Source of the DNA: Mycolicibacterium rhodesiae
Lineage (GTDB): Bacteria; Actinomycetota; Actinomycetes; Mycobacteriales; Mycobacteriaceae
DNA: 64,000 nt
Direction: 5' to 3'
Assembly: GCF_002086695.1 (NCBI RefSeq)
Contig: NZ_MVIH01000006.1
Location: forward strand, 186,001 to 250,000
In this document: positions 8,881 to 18,206 of the stretch, piece by piece
Layout: every line of letters starts with the position of its first letter
Numbering within the stretch: position 1 is the stretch's first letter
The notes under the pieces: generated by a model
The model's database searches: none
What the model was told of the DNA's origin: nothing
The model's input: only the letters and a program-made list of their open reading frames with translations
Program-made: the position numbers and the translations under genes

Positions 8881-9593
8881 CGAGGCAGCTTGTGTGCGTC
8901 GCACTGTCCCTCACACAGCCGCCCATCGCACAGTTTGACAATGCGGTCAAAGCGCCGCTCGTCGGCAACGAAGTGGCTGATGATCAGTACGGAGCGGCCG
9001 CCATCGCGGTGCGCTGCCACCAGGTCCCAGAATTTCAGGTAGGTGTCCCAGTCAAAGCCGGCGTAGGGCTCATCCAGCAGCAATATCTGGGGGTTCGCCA
9101 GCATGGCTAGGCTCAGGTTGAGTTTTGCCAGCGTGCCCCCGGAGAGTCGATCGGCTCGCGTGCGGGCGTAGCGTTGAAACCCCAACGCTTCGTAGAGGTC
9201 TCGCCGTGCCCGCCTCTCGGCCTGATGGGTCATACGGTAGGCGCGGGCGAACAGTTCCATGTGTTCATCGCATGTCAGCCGCTCATAGACAACCGGCTGC
9301 TGCGGGCAGTAACCCAGGACCCCCGAGTGGGTAACCATGCCCGCATCAGCGCTCAGTTCTCCGACGAGGATCTTCATGATCGTCGATTTGCCGGAGCCGT
9401 TCTCGCCGACCAGTCCAACGACCTCACCCGCTCGCAATACCAGATCGACGCCGCCCAATACCTGGCGGCGATGTCCTGGCCACAGGCCGCGGCGAAAGGA
9501 TTTCTCGATTCCTTCAGCGGTCAACACCGGTGCCGAATCGGCGTCAGTGCCAGGCGATGTCGTAACAGCCGCGGTGTTGTTCACATGAACCAT
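8877..9593 (-). CDS. ABC transporter ATP-binding protein
   Basis: A 238-residue nucleotide-binding subunit. Walker A is GENGSGKST, the signature is LSGGTLAK, Walker B is ILLLDEPYAGFD, and the H-loop histidine is in LIISHF. It is coupled to the permease by an ATGA overlap and follows the methyltransferase by 15 bp, so all are probably co-transcribed. It powers export by the fused ABC-2 permease at 7369-8880. Confidence 0.92.
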   Translation of the reverse strand: MVHVNNTAAVTTSPGTDADSAPVLTAEGIEKSFRRGLWPGHRRQVLGGVDLVLRAGEVVGLVGENGSGKSTIMKILVGELSADAGMVTHSGVLGYCPQQPVVYERLTCDEHMELFARAYRMTHQAERRARRDLYEALGFQRYARTRADRLSGGTLAKLNLSLAMLANPQILLLDEPYAGFDWDTYLKFWDLVAAHRDGGRSVLIISHFVADERRFDRIVKLCDGRLCEGQCDAHKLPR

Positions 9594-9608
9594 GCCGGCG
9601 CTCCTCGG

Positions 9609-10301
9609 TTACCCGTTGGGGGTGCGGTGAATGTCATCGGATGTAGGGCGCAGTCGCCCTGGTCCGGCGCCGGACGCGAGCCTGATGTGGGGAATGAACA
9701 CTGGTGTCCGCGCGGCATATTCGGCCCAATCACTACCGAACCGGCGTGCCACTTCGCGTTCTTCACGGCGGGCCAGGCGCGCGTAGATGAACACAAGCAC
9801 TGGGAACATCAGAAGGGTCGGAATAGTGGGCCACTGAAGCAGGAATCCAACCATCACCAATAAGAAACCATCGTATTGCGGATGGCGCACCCAGGCATAG
9901 GGCCCAGTGGTGGCGAGCCGATCGTGTTGCACTGCGTCATGCAGATGCCTCCATGCGACGGCAATGAGCCAGAACCCGCCCCCGATCGCTGCATAACTGG
10001 CCAGATGGAATGGACTCAGATGCGGATCGCCTGTCCAACCGATGAGGTCATTCCACAGATGCCCACCGGCATGGGTGTCGCGCAGCAGCGGAAAGCGCGA
10101 TCCCAACCAACTCCCGAGCAGGTAGATGGTTAACGGGATGCCGTACATCTCCGTGAACAAGGCCACCAAGAACGCGGTGTATGCCCCCATCGCGCGCCAG
10201 TCGCGGTTGGTCCGGGGATGAAAGAAGCTCAGTCCGAATGCCGCGAACAGCAGCGTATTGACAATGACCAGCGGCCACAAGCCGTAGGCGGAATCGGCCA
10301 T
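9609..10301 (-). CDS. Membrane isoprenylcysteine/phospholipid-type methyltransferase
   Basis: A protein of about 230 residues from the ATG at 10301, preceded by GAGAGGTCG. It has five or so membrane segments and the C-terminal motif TGPYAWVRHPQYDGFLL followed by FIYARLARREE and FGSDWAEYAARTP. This is the hallmark of the ICMT/PEMT-like integral-membrane SAM methyltransferase superfamily. The acceptor is unknown. Homologues often accompany DUF2933-type genes on metal islands, and one lies 34 bp upstream here (10336-10557). Confidence 0.85.
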   Translation of the reverse strand: MADSAYGLWPLVIVNTLLFAAFGLSFFHPRTNRDWRAMGAYTAFLVALFTEMYGIPLTIYLLGSWLGSRFPLLRDTHAGGHLWNDLIGWTGDPHLSPFHLASYAAIGGGFWLIAVAWRHLHDAVQHDRLATTGPYAWVRHPQYDGFLLVMVGFLLQWPTIPTLLMFPVLVFIYARLARREEREVARRFGSDWAEYAARTPVFIPHIRLASGAGPGRLRPTSDDIHRTPNG

Positions 10302-10335
10302 CGTGTCGACCTCTCGAATGTGAGGTGATGCTGGG

Positions 10336-10557
10336 CTAGGACGGTCCGGTGGACTCCGTGTGCTGCATCTCGTCGGTGGATCCGTGGTCAGAGCCGCCCC
10401 CATGACCGCCCATCATGAAGAACATCATCAAGGGGCACACCAGAACAACCAGTGCCAGCAAGATTGTTGACGTCGACACGCCGAATAGGAACGCGCCGAC
10501 AGCGATTGCGGCTCCTGCCAGGGCGTACCACACAAGGTACTGACGCTTCATCATCAT
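10336..10557 (-). CDS. Small membrane protein, DUF2933-like
   Basis: A protein of about 73 residues. The minus-strand start region is TTGATGATGATG after GGCGGGAGA, so several starts are possible; the ATG at 10557 has good spacing. It has two hydrophobic segments, the second ending LVCPLMMFFMMGGHGGG, then a short His/Asp-rich tail. The Met-rich helix end with GGHGGG is typical of DUF2933-type proteins found with copper resistance genes. It is the first gene of a five-gene minus-strand operon and lies 17 bp from the inverted repeat at 10574-10591. Metal handling is inferred only. Confidence 0.7.
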   Translation of the reverse strand: MMMKRQYLVWYALAGAAIAVGAFLFGVSTSTILLALVVLVCPLMMFFMMGGHGGGSDHGSTDEMQHTESTGPS

Positions 10558-10573
10558 CAATCTCCCGCCTTCA

Positions 10574-10591
10574 GTAGTACGTAGTTACTAC
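10574..10591. promoter_or_regulatory. Inverted repeat before the DUF2933-methyltransferase-ABC operon
   Basis: GTAGTA-CGTAGT-TACTAC has 6-bp perfect arms and a 6-bp spacer. It uses the same TAGTA/TACTA half-sites as the 19-bp boxes at 14.1-23.4 kb, but in the opposite order and with different spacing. Binding by the same regulator is therefore uncertain. Confidence 0.45.
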
Positions 10592-10827
10592 GCGTATGAC
10601 TCTTGTCTGCCGGGGTGGGCACGCCAACTGCACTAGGTCCACCTTTGCAGCGCCATTGGGCCCCACCTCAAGGGACCAATTGCCCCAGCGGCCTGGGGAC
10701 GCAGCTCAGTGGCGGTCAGGGCACGCCCCCTGCGCGGCGATGGCGATTCCGCGCGTACCACTGACCGGCATGCCTGCCTTCCACGTCGTTGTGGCGCATC
10801 GGTCGGTGAAGGGCCTGCGGCGCCTAG

Positions 10828-13170
10828 TCACTTTTCCGACTGCCGAACTTGGCCAGACGCCGGTGTCGCAACGTGAGGGCCGACGGCGGACTTCGGGGAC
10901 GTGGCGGTGCTGGCGAACCGCCGCAGGCGGAGGCTGTTGCTGACCACGAAGACTGAGCTGAATGCCATGGCGGCGCCGGCGATCAGCGGGTTGAGTAGGC
11001 CCAGGGCCGCGAGGGGGAGTGCGGCCACGTTGTAGGCGAATGCCCAGAACAGGTTTCCCTTGATAGTTTTCAGGGTTGATCGGGACAGTCGAATGGCGTC
11101 GGCGGCGGTGCGCAGATCACCACGGACCAGCGTCAGGTCGGATGCCTCGATGGCCACGTCGGTGCCGGTGCCCAGCGCCAGCCCCAGATCGGCTTGCACC
11201 AGGGCGGCGGCGTCGTTCACTCCGTCGCCGACCATGGCCACCGTTCGTCCTTGTGATTGAAGGGTTTTGACTGCGGCGACTTTGTCGGCGGGCAGAACCT
11301 CGGAGATGACGTCGTCGGGGTCGATGCCGACCTGTTCTGCCACTGCGAGCGCAGCACGTCGGTTGTCGCCGGTCAGGAGGATCGGGCGCAGGCCGAGCTC
11401 GCGGAATTGTTCGATAGCTTGCGCTGAGGTGTCCTTCACCGTGTCAGCGACGACAATCACGCCGCGCACCGCGCCGTCCCAGGCCACCCAGACCGGCGTG
11501 CCGCCCTGGGACTGGGCGTGTTCGGCGACCGTGGTGAGGTCATCTGGGGAAGCCAATGCCCAGTCTTCGGTGAGCCAACTCAATCGCCCAACCATGACTG
11601 CGTGGCTGTCGATGACTCCGGTGACGCCCTGGCCATTGTGGCTGGAGAACTCCTGCACCTGAGGTAGGGCGCCCTGAGCCGATGCCGCGGCGGCGATTGC
11701 CGCGGCGATCGGGTGTTGGGACGCATTCTCGACTGCCCCGGCGAAGGCGAGGACTTCATCGGAGTCCTGCTCCGCACGGGGGTGCACCGCGATCAGACTC
11801 ATGCGGCCGGTGGTGACAGTGCCGGTCTTGTCCAAGACGATGGTGTCGACGCGGCGGGTGGATTCGAGGATCTGTGGCCCCTTGATCAGGATTCCGAGTT
11901 GGGCGCCGCGCCCGGTGCCGACCATCAGTGCTGTGGGAGTGGCCAACCCGAGTGCGCAGGGGCAGGCGATGATCAGCACGGCGACAGCTGCGGTGAAGGC
12001 GACTGTTCCTGAATGACCGGTGAGCAGCCAGGCGGCCAGAGTTGCCGCCGACAGGGCCAACACGATGGGCACGAAGATCCCCGACACCCGGTCGGCCAGG
12101 CGTTGCACCGACGCCTTGCCGTTCTGGGCTTCTTCGACCAGCCGAGCCATCTGGGCGAGCTGCGTGTCGGCCCCGATCCGACTGGCGCGCACCACTAATC
12201 GGCCGCCGGCGTTGACGGTGGCGCCGGTGACGTCATCTCCTGGGTGCACTTCGACGGGCACTGATTCGCCGGTGAGCATCGACGCGTCAACCGCCGAGGT
12301 TCCCTCCACGACGACGCCGTCGGTAGCGATCTTCTCACCCGGGCGCACCAGGAAGATGTCTCCGACATTGAGTTGAGCCGTGGGGATGCGGATTTCGGCT
12401 CCCTCGCGCAGTACCGTCACATCTTTCGCGCCCATATGGAGCAAGGCGCGAAGCGCGGCGCCGGATTGTGTCTTGGCGCGCGCCTCGAAGTAGCGGCCGG
12501 CCAGAATGAACACGGTCACCGCTGCGGCGACTTCGAGGTAGATGTGCTCGATCCCAGAGTCCGATTGCGGAAGCAAGGTGAACGGCATCCGCATCCCCGG
12601 CATGCCGGCGTGCCCGATGAACAACGCCCATAGGGACCACAGGTAAGCAGCGCTGACGCCCAGCGAGATCAGCGTGTCCATCGTAGCGGCACGGTGGCGG
12701 GCGTTGGTCCACGCTGCCCGGTGGAACGGCAGCGCGCCCCACACCACGACGGGCGACGCCAAGGTTAGTGCGAGCCACTGCCAGTTTCTGAACTGTAGTG
12801 CGGGGATCATCGACATCGCGATCACTGGCACCGTCAGTATCGCGCAGATCAGCAGTCGGCTCCGCAGCGAGTCGGCCTCGCCGGCCTCTGGGCCAGCTTC
12901 GCCGGGCTGGTCGTCGGCTTCCTGGAGCGGTGGCGGCGCAGCTGCGGTGTAGCCGGTGGCTTCGATGGTCGCGATCAGCACCGCCGGATCTACTGCCTCT
13001 GAGTAGGTCACCTGCGCCTTTTCGGTCGCGTAGTTGACGCTGGCTTGGACGCCGTCGAGCTTGTTCAACTTCTTCTCGATGCGGGCTGCGCACGACGCGC
13101 ACGTCATCCCACCGATTGACAACTCGATGCGGCGGGGTTGTTCGACGGCGGCGGGATTCGTGGGGCTCAT
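10828..13170 (-). CDS. ctpV: Copper-exporting P1B-type ATPase (CtpV/CopA type)
   Basis: 780 residues from the ATG at 13170, preceded by AAGGACAC; an upstream in-frame extension to 13257 is not supported. One N-terminal heavy-metal domain with GGMTCASC is followed by eight helices. The ion motif is CPC in [13 protein letters not shown], the phosphorylated Asp is in DKTGTVT, the actuator motif is TGES, the nucleotide-binding HP motif is QHPIAAAI, and the hinge is [10 protein letters not shown]. This is a complete Cu(I) exporter. It is the last gene of csoR-copZ-ctpV, with 40 bp to copZ, under the CsoR box at 13936. A second, atypical ATPase lies at 32262-34634. Confidence 0.93.
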   Translation of the reverse strand: MSPTNPAAVEQPRRIELSIGGMTCASCAARIEKKLNKLDGVQASVNYATEKAQVTYSEAVDPAVLIATIEATGYTAAAPPPLQEADDQPGEAGPEAGEADSLRSRLLICAILTVPVIAMSMIPALQFRNWQWLALTLASPVVVWGALPFHRAAWTNARHRAATMDTLISLGVSAAYLWSLWALFIGHAGMPGMRMPFTLLPQSDSGIEHIYLEVAAAVTVFILAGRYFEARAKTQSGAALRALLHMGAKDVTVLREGAEIRIPTAQLNVGDIFLVRPGEKIATDGVVVEGTSAVDASMLTGESVPVEVHPGDDVTGATVNAGGRLVVRASRIGADTQLAQMARLVEEAQNGKASVQRLADRVSGIFVPIVLALSAATLAAWLLTGHSGTVAFTAAVAVLIIACPCALGLATPTALMVGTGRGAQLGILIKGPQILESTRRVDTIVLDKTGTVTTGRMSLIAVHPRAEQDSDEVLAFAGAVENASQHPIAAAIAAAASAQGALPQVQEFSSHNGQGVTGVIDSHAVMVGRLSWLTEDWALASPDDLTTVAEHAQSQGGTPVWVAWDGAVRGVIVVADTVKDTSAQAIEQFRELGLRPILLTGDNRRAALAVAEQVGIDPDDVISEVLPADKVAAVKTLQSQGRTVAMVGDGVNDAAALVQADLGLALGTGTDVAIEASDLTLVRGDLRTAADAIRLSRSTLKTIKGNLFWAFAYNVAALPLAALGLLNPLIAGAAMAFSSVFVVSNSLRLRRFASTATSPKSAVGPHVATPASGQVRQSEK

Positions 13171-13210
13171 GGTGTGTCCTTGGGTGGCCGGCTTGCAAGG
13201 GGTGAAGGCG

Positions 13211-13456
13211 CTAGCGAGATTGTGGGTCTGCGACCAGGTGGTAGTCGCCGGCCTCATCGAGGGCAGCGGCGATCTGCTGAGGCGTCGGCGGTGTGTCGGC
13301 GGCTAGCGTGACGGTGGAGACGCTCCCGGCGACCAGCTCGACGGTGACCGCCTCTACACCGGGTAGCGCCGAGAGCTCCGCACTGACCGCGCCGACGCAG
13401 TGGCCGCAGGTCAAACCGGTCACCGCGTAGGAGTGCGTTGCCGGGGTGGTGTTCAT
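13211..13456 (-). CDS. copZ: CopZ-like copper chaperone
   Basis: 81 residues from the ATG at 13456, which has a strong AAGGAGAC binding site. It is a heavy-metal-associated domain with the metal site GLTCGHC, expected to carry Cu(I) to the neighbouring ATPase. The reading frame stays open upstream to another ATG at 13573, adding 39 residues with a cysteine cluster (SGCGCCGPKP). The internal start has the better binding site, but the extension may be a real, alternative cysteine-rich N-terminus. The gene lies between csoR and ctpV on the same strand. Confidence 0.85.
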   Translation of the reverse strand: MNTTPATHSYAVTGLTCGHCVGAVSAELSALPGVEAVTVELVAGSVSTVTLAADTPPTPQQIAAALDEAGDYHLVADPQSR

Positions 13457-13613
13457 GGTCGTCTCCTTGACGTGTGCCGATGGGGATGGGGTTGATGGTT
13501 TCGGTCCGCAGCAACCGCATCCGGAGGGGGCGGACGCGATCAGCAGCAGGGGGAGACCAGGCTTCTGGGTCATGTCGTGGCTACTTTCTGCGGGGTTGGG
13601 GAGATCAGGGGCG

Positions 13614-13907
13614 TCAGGAGTGCACCAGGCGGGCGATGGCCGCGGAGGCTTCTCTGATCTTCAGCTCAGCCACGTCACCGCCTTGCTTCACGGCATCATG
13701 GACGCAGTGGGACAGATGGTCGTCGAGGAGCGACAATGCCACTGACTCAAGCGCTTTGGTGGCTGCCGAGACTTGCGTGAGAACGTCGATGCAGTAGGCA
13801 TCCTGCTCGACCATGCGCGCCAAACCGCGCACCTGCCCTTCGATGCGGCGAAGCCGTTTCAGGCGGGCGTCCTTCGAATCCGCGTAACCGGGTGCTGGCG
13901 CATCCAA
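13614..13907 (-). CDS. csoR: Copper-sensing repressor CsoR
   Basis: 97 residues from the ATG at 13907 with an AAAGGAGG binding site. It is an all-helical CsoR/RcnR fold (RLKRLRRIEGQVRGLARMVE). The Cu(I) ligands are at the expected spacing: Cys39, His64 and Cys68, matching the Cys-x24-His-x3-Cys pattern of M. tuberculosis CsoR. It should repress csoR-copZ-ctpV in the absence of copper by binding the palindrome at 13936-13956, 28 bp upstream. A sister site occurs at 27598-27614. Confidence 0.93.
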   Translation of the reverse strand: MDAPAPGYADSKDARLKRLRRIEGQVRGLARMVEQDAYCIDVLTQVSAATKALESVALSLLDDHLSHCVHDAVKQGGDVAELKIREASAAIARLVHS

Positions 13908-13935
13908 AGCCGTCCTCCTTTCAAGCTCGACTGGA

Positions 13936-13956
13936 ATATACCCCCATGGGGTATAT
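13936..13956. promoter_or_regulatory. CsoR operator
   Basis: Perfect inverted repeat with arms ATATACCCC and GGGGTATAT around CAT, directly upstream of csoR. The core ATACCC-N5-GGGTAT (13938-13954) is typical of CsoR/RicR copper boxes and is shared with 27598-27614. Confidence 0.85.
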
Positions 13957-14134
13957 CCTTGTCAAGGATGGCGTCGGTCTTCGGCCATCAAGCACATCCC
14001 GAACGCGCCGGGTCCTGCACTCGCGATACCGTCCCCGGCGCTCGGTTATGGAGCCCGACGCGCCCTCGGAGTGGGCGGTGGGGCCACGGCCGGGTGAATC
14101 ATCGACCGGCGGCGCACCGCGGAACTTCGCGCGT

Positions 14135-14153
14135 GTACTAACCGGCTTAGTAC
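14135..14153. promoter_or_regulatory. Putative BlaI-type operator (box B)
   Basis: GTACTAACCGGCTTAGTAC matches [G/C]TACTA-N7-TAGTA[C/G] at every defined position, with 7-bp perfect arms. It ends 47 bp before the start of the small membrane protein at 14201. Confidence 0.65.
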
Positions 14154-14200
14154 TACATTAGCCAGTAGATCCAAGGTCGATTGACGCGAAGGAGTACGGG

Positions 14201-14458
14201 ATGCCCAAAAGACGAATGGGGCGGGACCGGCCCATTACCAAGTCGCTGTACACGATCGAGTATCAGCGCGAGCGGCGCCGGCGTATTGCAGGCTGGGTAT
14301 TCGTGGCTGTCGGGGCGGCGATGGCGGTCATCCACATGATCACCCACCTCGGCCGGTTACGGATCATCGGGCTGCAGGATCTGCTCATCGGGTATCCGAT
14401 GGCCGGCGTGCTTATCTTGGGCGGTTTCTTGCTTGTAGGGTTCGCCGCCAAGACCTAG
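14201..14458 (+). CDS. Small two-helix membrane protein
   Basis: 85 residues from the ATG at 14201, which follows GAAGGAG. A strongly basic N-terminus (MPKRRMGRDRP and QRERRRR) precedes two membrane helices (GWVFVAVGAAMAVIHMITHLG and PMAGVLILGGFLLVGFAA). Two histidines (IHMITH) sit at the end of helix one. I do not recognise a family. The perfect 19-bp box upstream links it to the putative BlaI-controlled set with the L,D-transpeptidases and deacetylase. Confidence 0.75.
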   Translation: MPKRRMGRDRPITKSLYTIEYQRERRRRIAGWVFVAVGAAMAVIHMITHLGRLRIIGLQDLLIGYPMAGVLILGGFLLVGFAAKT

Positions 14459-14505
14459 CTGTCAACACGCGCAGTGCCCCACCGCCACTGCAACCCACAC
14501 GCCTG

Positions 14506-15765
14506 TTATGACAGTGCGCTGCCGGCGAGCCATCGGTCCCACGGCACGCTCCAATCGCCGTTCTGCCAGACCTCCAAGGGTTCGCCGCCGGTATTGCGCA
14601 CCTCCACGATGTCGCCCGGTTGCGAGAACTCATAGAACCATTTGGCGTTTTCCGCGTTGAGGTTCAGGCAGCCGTGCGACACGTTGGTGTTTCCCTGCGC
14701 CCAGACTGTGCTGTCGAGCTGATGCAGGTAAATGCCGTCCGTACTGATCCGGGTGGCGTACTTGATGGTCTCGCGATATCCCAGTCGAGAGTTGATCGGC
14801 AACCCATAGGTTGACGAGTCCATGATCACCGGATTAGCCTTGTCCAGTACTGAGTAGACACCGGGCTGGGTCCAAAACGAAATAGTCTGTCCCCCAATTG
14901 TTTCAGTGCCGCCCATTCCCATCGACGTAGGCATGGTACGGACCAAGACGCCGTTCTCATAGACGCTGACTTGCTTCGTCGTATCGTCGGCGACCGAAAC
15001 GTGTGCATCACCGATGGTGAAGGTGACTGTGCTGTCCTCCTGGCCGTACAAACCTCCCCCCAGCGGAGCCCCGTAGATGTTCGCCGACGCGGTCACTTCG
15101 GTGCCTGCCGCGAAGTACCGCTGCGGTCGCCAGTGCGCGTTCTGGTCATCCAGCCAGTACCACGAACCCTGAACCGGCGGCCAGGTTTTCACCTTCAGTC
15201 GCCGCTCGGCGGCCGCCCGGTCGACAATCGGTTCATCGAAATGCGCTACGACAACCATGCCGATGCCGTAGCTGCCACCCTCGCGTATCGGTGTTCCGGC
15301 TGTGGTGGTCAGGTAAGCCTTCGTTTGATTCCGAGGAGTGAGCGTAGAGAACGACGAGTTGTGTGTGGCTGGTCGACCATCGGTGCCCTCGGCGGTTACC
15401 GTGAGCGTGTAGAACCGACCATAACCCAGCGGGACAGTGGGCTTCCAGACCGTGTCGTCGGGCGTCATGACCCCGGGTACTGAAACGCCGGCCTCGTTGA
15501 CCATCGTGACCGCGGTCAACCGACCCGCCGTCGCGGTCACCGTCACCGGTCCCAACGGATCTACCTCTCGGGCGCCGTCTCGCGGTGATATATCGGTCGC
15601 GGCCGGAGCTGGTGTGGGCGGGATGGCGCTGGCGATCTTGGTCTGCGCCGCCGGACAGTCTGCGGTGCAAACGTCTCGCGACATCACGGTTACCGCACCG
15701 AGTAGTCCAATGACGACGAGCATCACGCCGAGCACCGTTGCCCATGTTCGGCGATGTATGTGCAA
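14506..15765 (-). CDS. L,D-transpeptidase with Ig-like domains (YkuD family)
   Basis: 419 residues with one N-terminal membrane segment (TWATVLGVMLVVIGLLGAVTV). Two Ig-like domains follow (about 55-155 and 155-270; the second begins IGMVVVAHFDEPI), then the YkuD catalytic domain. Its signature is IYLHQLDS...NVSHGCLNL with the nucleophilic cysteine in SHGC. These enzymes form 3-3 cross-links in mycobacterial peptidoglycan and resist most beta-lactams except carbapenems. Length and layout are close to LdtMt2/LdtMt5. It is divergent from a second L,D-transpeptidase at 16111; the shared 345-bp region holds two putative BlaI-type boxes. Confidence 0.92.
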   Translation of the reverse strand: MHIHRRTWATVLGVMLVVIGLLGAVTVMSRDVCTADCPAAQTKIASAIPPTPAPAATDISPRDGAREVDPLGPVTVTATAGRLTAVTMVNEAGVSVPGVMTPDDTVWKPTVPLGYGRFYTLTVTAEGTDGRPATHNSSFSTLTPRNQTKAYLTTTAGTPIREGGSYGIGMVVVAHFDEPIVDRAAAERRLKVKTWPPVQGSWYWLDDQNAHWRPQRYFAAGTEVTASANIYGAPLGGGLYGQEDSTVTFTIGDAHVSVADDTTKQVSVYENGVLVRTMPTSMGMGGTETIGGQTISFWTQPGVYSVLDKANPVIMDSSTYGLPINSRLGYRETIKYATRISTDGIYLHQLDSTVWAQGNTNVSHGCLNLNAENAKWFYEFSQPGDIVEVRNTGGEPLEVWQNGDWSVPWDRWLAGSALS

Positions 15766-15836
15766 TGTGGCTCCCTTGAGCTCCGAATGGAGAAAGCCGC
15801 GCCGCAGCGGTGGCTGCGAGTGCGTTCAACGTCTTC

Positions 15837-15855
15837 CTACGAAACAACATAGTAG
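15837..15855. promoter_or_regulatory. Putative BlaI-type operator (box C)
   Basis: On the minus strand CTACTATGTTGTTTCGTAG fits [G/C]TACTA-N7-TAGTA[C/G] with one mismatch. It lies 71 bp upstream of the L,D-transpeptidase start at 15765. Confidence 0.55.
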
Positions 15856-15947
15856 AAGTGGCGTTCCAAGCGGATCGCGACCGAAGGTCGGACGGCGTGC
15901 CCTCCAGCGATGCCGCAGCGGTGACAAAGTCGCTACTTCCTTGCAAC

Positions 15948-15966
15948 GTACTGTCCTTGTCAGTAG
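15948..15966. promoter_or_regulatory. Putative BlaI-type operator (box C2)
   Basis: GTACTGTCCTTGTCAGTAG has symmetric halves TACTG and CAGTA with the same 7-bp spacer as the other boxes (one mismatch per half). It lies 144 bp before the second L,D-transpeptidase start at 16111. Confidence 0.5.
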
Positions 15967-16110
15967 GTTTTGGGAGATGAGGAGGTGCAGGCTGGCAAAT
16001 CGAGGCTCTTCATGACGGGCAGCGCTTGTCGGCGTTGCGCTCCAGGAAGGGCCTGAAGCTGAACGGCGAAGTGCCCGCACCGTATGTATGGAACCTGGAG
16101 GTGTGATCCA

Positions 16111-17049
16111 ATGCGGTGTTCTCGTCGTGTGACATTGACCGCTGTCATCGTCGCTATGGGCTTGCTCGTGGGCAGCCCGTTGGCGTTCGCGGACCCGGAC
16201 CTCGTGCAGAACGACTCAGCAATCGTAACGGGACCGGATGGACTTGAAGCTCACGAGCCATCGGCGATCGTGGGACCGTCGAATGAGAATCCGTTCACCG
16301 GGGTGGAGACTCCGGCGGGGCAGAACTCCGCTCCCTTTGTAGGTCCACCACCTTTCCTGCCCCCGTCGTTCAACCCGGCCAACGGCTCGCTGGTCGGTGT
16401 GGCCAAGCCGATCACCATCAACTTCCAACGGCCTATCGCCGACCGGGTCATGGCAGAGCAAGCAGTCCACATCTCGTCGAACCCCCCGGTGCCGGGCAAG
16501 TTCTATTGGATGAGCGATAGGCAGCTGCGTTGGCGCCCTCTCGACCTCTGGCCCGCGAACACGACGGTGTCGATCGACGCCGCCGGCACGAAATCCTCCT
16601 TCCGCGCGGGTGACTCCCTGATCGCGACAATCGACGACAAGACCCACCAGATGACGATCACGCGCAACGGTGCAGTAGAGAAGACATTTCCCGTATCTAT
16701 GGGCAAGAAGGGCTACGAGACACCCAACGGCACGTACTACGTGCTAGAGAAGTTCGCTGACATCGTCATGGACTCGTCCACCTATGGCGTACCGGTCGAC
16801 TCTGCCGAGGGATACAAGTTGAAGGTTCAAGACGCCGTTCGGATAAGTAACACCGGCATCTTCGTGCACAGCGCGCCGTGGTCGGTTGCCGACCAAGGCA
16901 AGCGCAACGTCAGCCACGGATGCCCTAACCTCAGTCCGGCCAACGCCCAGTGGTTCTTCGATCATTTCGGCAGTGGCGACGCCGTCGTCGTGAAGAACTC
17001 CGTGGGCACCTACAACCAGAACGACGGTGCACAAGACTGGCAGATCTGA
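16111..17049 (+). CDS. Secreted L,D-transpeptidase (YkuD family), short form
   Basis: 312 residues from the ATG at 16111, seven bases after GGAGGT. The signal peptide ([20 protein letters not shown]) has a likely cleavage after AFA. One Ig-like domain (about 85-180) precedes the YkuD domain, with [10 protein letters not shown] and the nucleophile in [10 protein letters not shown]. Proline replaces the more usual hydrophobic residue after SHGC. It is divergent from the larger enzyme at 14506-15765 and the two catalytic domains are clearly related ([11 protein letters not shown] versus VIMDSSTYGLP). It presumably makes or edits 3-3 cross-links. The PPK2 gene follows 170 bp downstream. Confidence 0.92.
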   Translation: MRCSRRVTLTAVIVAMGLLVGSPLAFADPDLVQNDSAIVTGPDGLEAHEPSAIVGPSNENPFTGVETPAGQNSAPFVGPPPFLPPSFNPANGSLVGVAKPITINFQRPIADRVMAEQAVHISSNPPVPGKFYWMSDRQLRWRPLDLWPANTTVSIDAAGTKSSFRAGDSLIATIDDKTHQMTITRNGAVEKTFPVSMGKKGYETPNGTYYVLEKFADIVMDSSTYGVPVDSAEGYKLKVQDAVRISNTGIFVHSAPWSVADQGKRNVSHGCPNLSPANAQWFFDHFGSGDAVVVKNSVGTYNQNDGAQDWQI

Positions 17050-17222
17050 TCAGTTCTGGAAGGCTCATGCTGATCATCTTCGGACGGTGCGCCACGCCTA
17101 TTATCGCCGCACTCGCGCCCGGGAGCCGAATCGTGCCGGCGAAGGCCGCACTTGTGCCGGCGGCCTGAGATGGTATGCCCCGCAGGAGGAGGAGCAGTTG
17201 GCACTCGAAGGGGGTTCGTGAC

Positions 17223-18095
17223 ATGGGGGCACGTATCGAAGCGGCCGCTTCGGGCTGGGACGTCTCACCGGTTCATCTGCTGCGCCCGATTCCCGGCATA
17301 TTTTCGCTGGCCGATCTCGACACTTCCGCTACTCCGGGGTTCGTCGGAAGCAAGTCCGACGCGGTGCGACTCATGCAGGACAGGGGCAAGCGTCTACACA
17401 CCCTGCAGGAGAAGCTCTACGCCGATGCGGTGGCAGGTAATGGTCGCGCGGTACTTCTGGTACTGCAGGGCATGGACGCTGCTGGAAAGGGTGGAATCAT
17501 TCGCCATGTTCTTGGCACGGTCAACCCCGAAGGCGTCGATCATGCGCCCTTCGGGGTGCCGTCCAGCGAGGAACGCCAGCATCACTTCTTATGGCGTGTC
17601 CACAAAGCCTTGCCGCGCCTTGGACACATCGGGGTATTCGACCGCTCACACTATGAGGACGTCCTCGTGGCTCGAGTTCGGAGGCTCGTCCCTGAGGAGG
17701 TGTGGCAGGGCCGGTACTGCGAGATCAACGAATTCGAAGACCAGGTGGCGGACCAAGGCACCGTCATCGTCAAAGTGGCAATGTTCATTTCCCTAGATGA
17801 ACAAAGGCAGAGGCTGCTCGACCGCCTTCAAGACCCGCACAAGTACTGGAAATTCAGCCCCCGAGACGTCGACGATCGCTTGCTGTGGCCCGCCTACCGG
17901 GACGCTTACCAGGCACTGCTAGACAAAACATCAACCGAGGTCGCCCCTTGGTATGTCGTCCCCAGCGATCACAAGTGGTATAGCCGCATCACCGTGATGG
18001 AATTGCTGATCGCGGCACTCGAGTCAATGAATCTGTCCTGGCCTTCGGCGAGTTATGACATCGACGAAGAGATTGCGCGTTTGGAGCGCAGTTGA
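17223..18095 (+). CDS. Polyphosphate kinase 2 family protein
   Basis: 290 residues from the ATG at 17223, preceded by GGGGG; an in-frame ATG at 17175 lacks a binding site. Walker A is GMDAAGKGG, the Walker B/lid region is FDRSHYEDVLVARV, and a PHKYWKFSPRDVDDR segment completes the PPK2 pattern. PPK2 enzymes move phosphate between polyphosphate and nucleotides. This single-domain form resembles PPK2 proteins that phosphorylate nucleotides from polyphosphate, though direction cannot be set from sequence. It follows the L,D-transpeptidase on the same strand and could be co-regulated. Polyphosphate also binds metals, which would suit the island. Confidence 0.9.
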   Translation: MGARIEAAASGWDVSPVHLLRPIPGIFSLADLDTSATPGFVGSKSDAVRLMQDRGKRLHTLQEKLYADAVAGNGRAVLLVLQGMDAAGKGGIIRHVLGTVNPEGVDHAPFGVPSSEERQHHFLWRVHKALPRLGHIGVFDRSHYEDVLVARVRRLVPEEVWQGRYCEINEFEDQVADQGTVIVKVAMFISLDEQRQRLLDRLQDPHKYWKFSPRDVDDRLLWPAYRDAYQALLDKTSTEVAPWYVVPSDHKWYSRITVMELLIAALESMNLSWPSASYDIDEEIARLERS

Positions 18096-18158
18096 GATCA
18101 GACCTGGGGCTTGCCTCAAGCCGTCCGTCCGCGGCCGTCAACATCGAGGTGACGTCGT

Positions 18159-18177
18159 CTACTATTGCGTCTAGTAG
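18159..18177. promoter_or_regulatory. Putative BlaI operator of the BlaI/M56 operon (box D)
   Basis: CTACTATTGCGTCTAGTAG matches [G/C]TACTA-N7-TAGTA[C/G] at every defined position, and the symmetry extends one more base on each side. It sits 29 bp upstream of the first gene (18207) of the operon that encodes the BlaI-like repressor, as expected for autoregulation. Confidence 0.7.
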
Positions 18178-18206
18178 AGGTCGGTGGAGTTAGGACGGGA
18201 TGAGAT

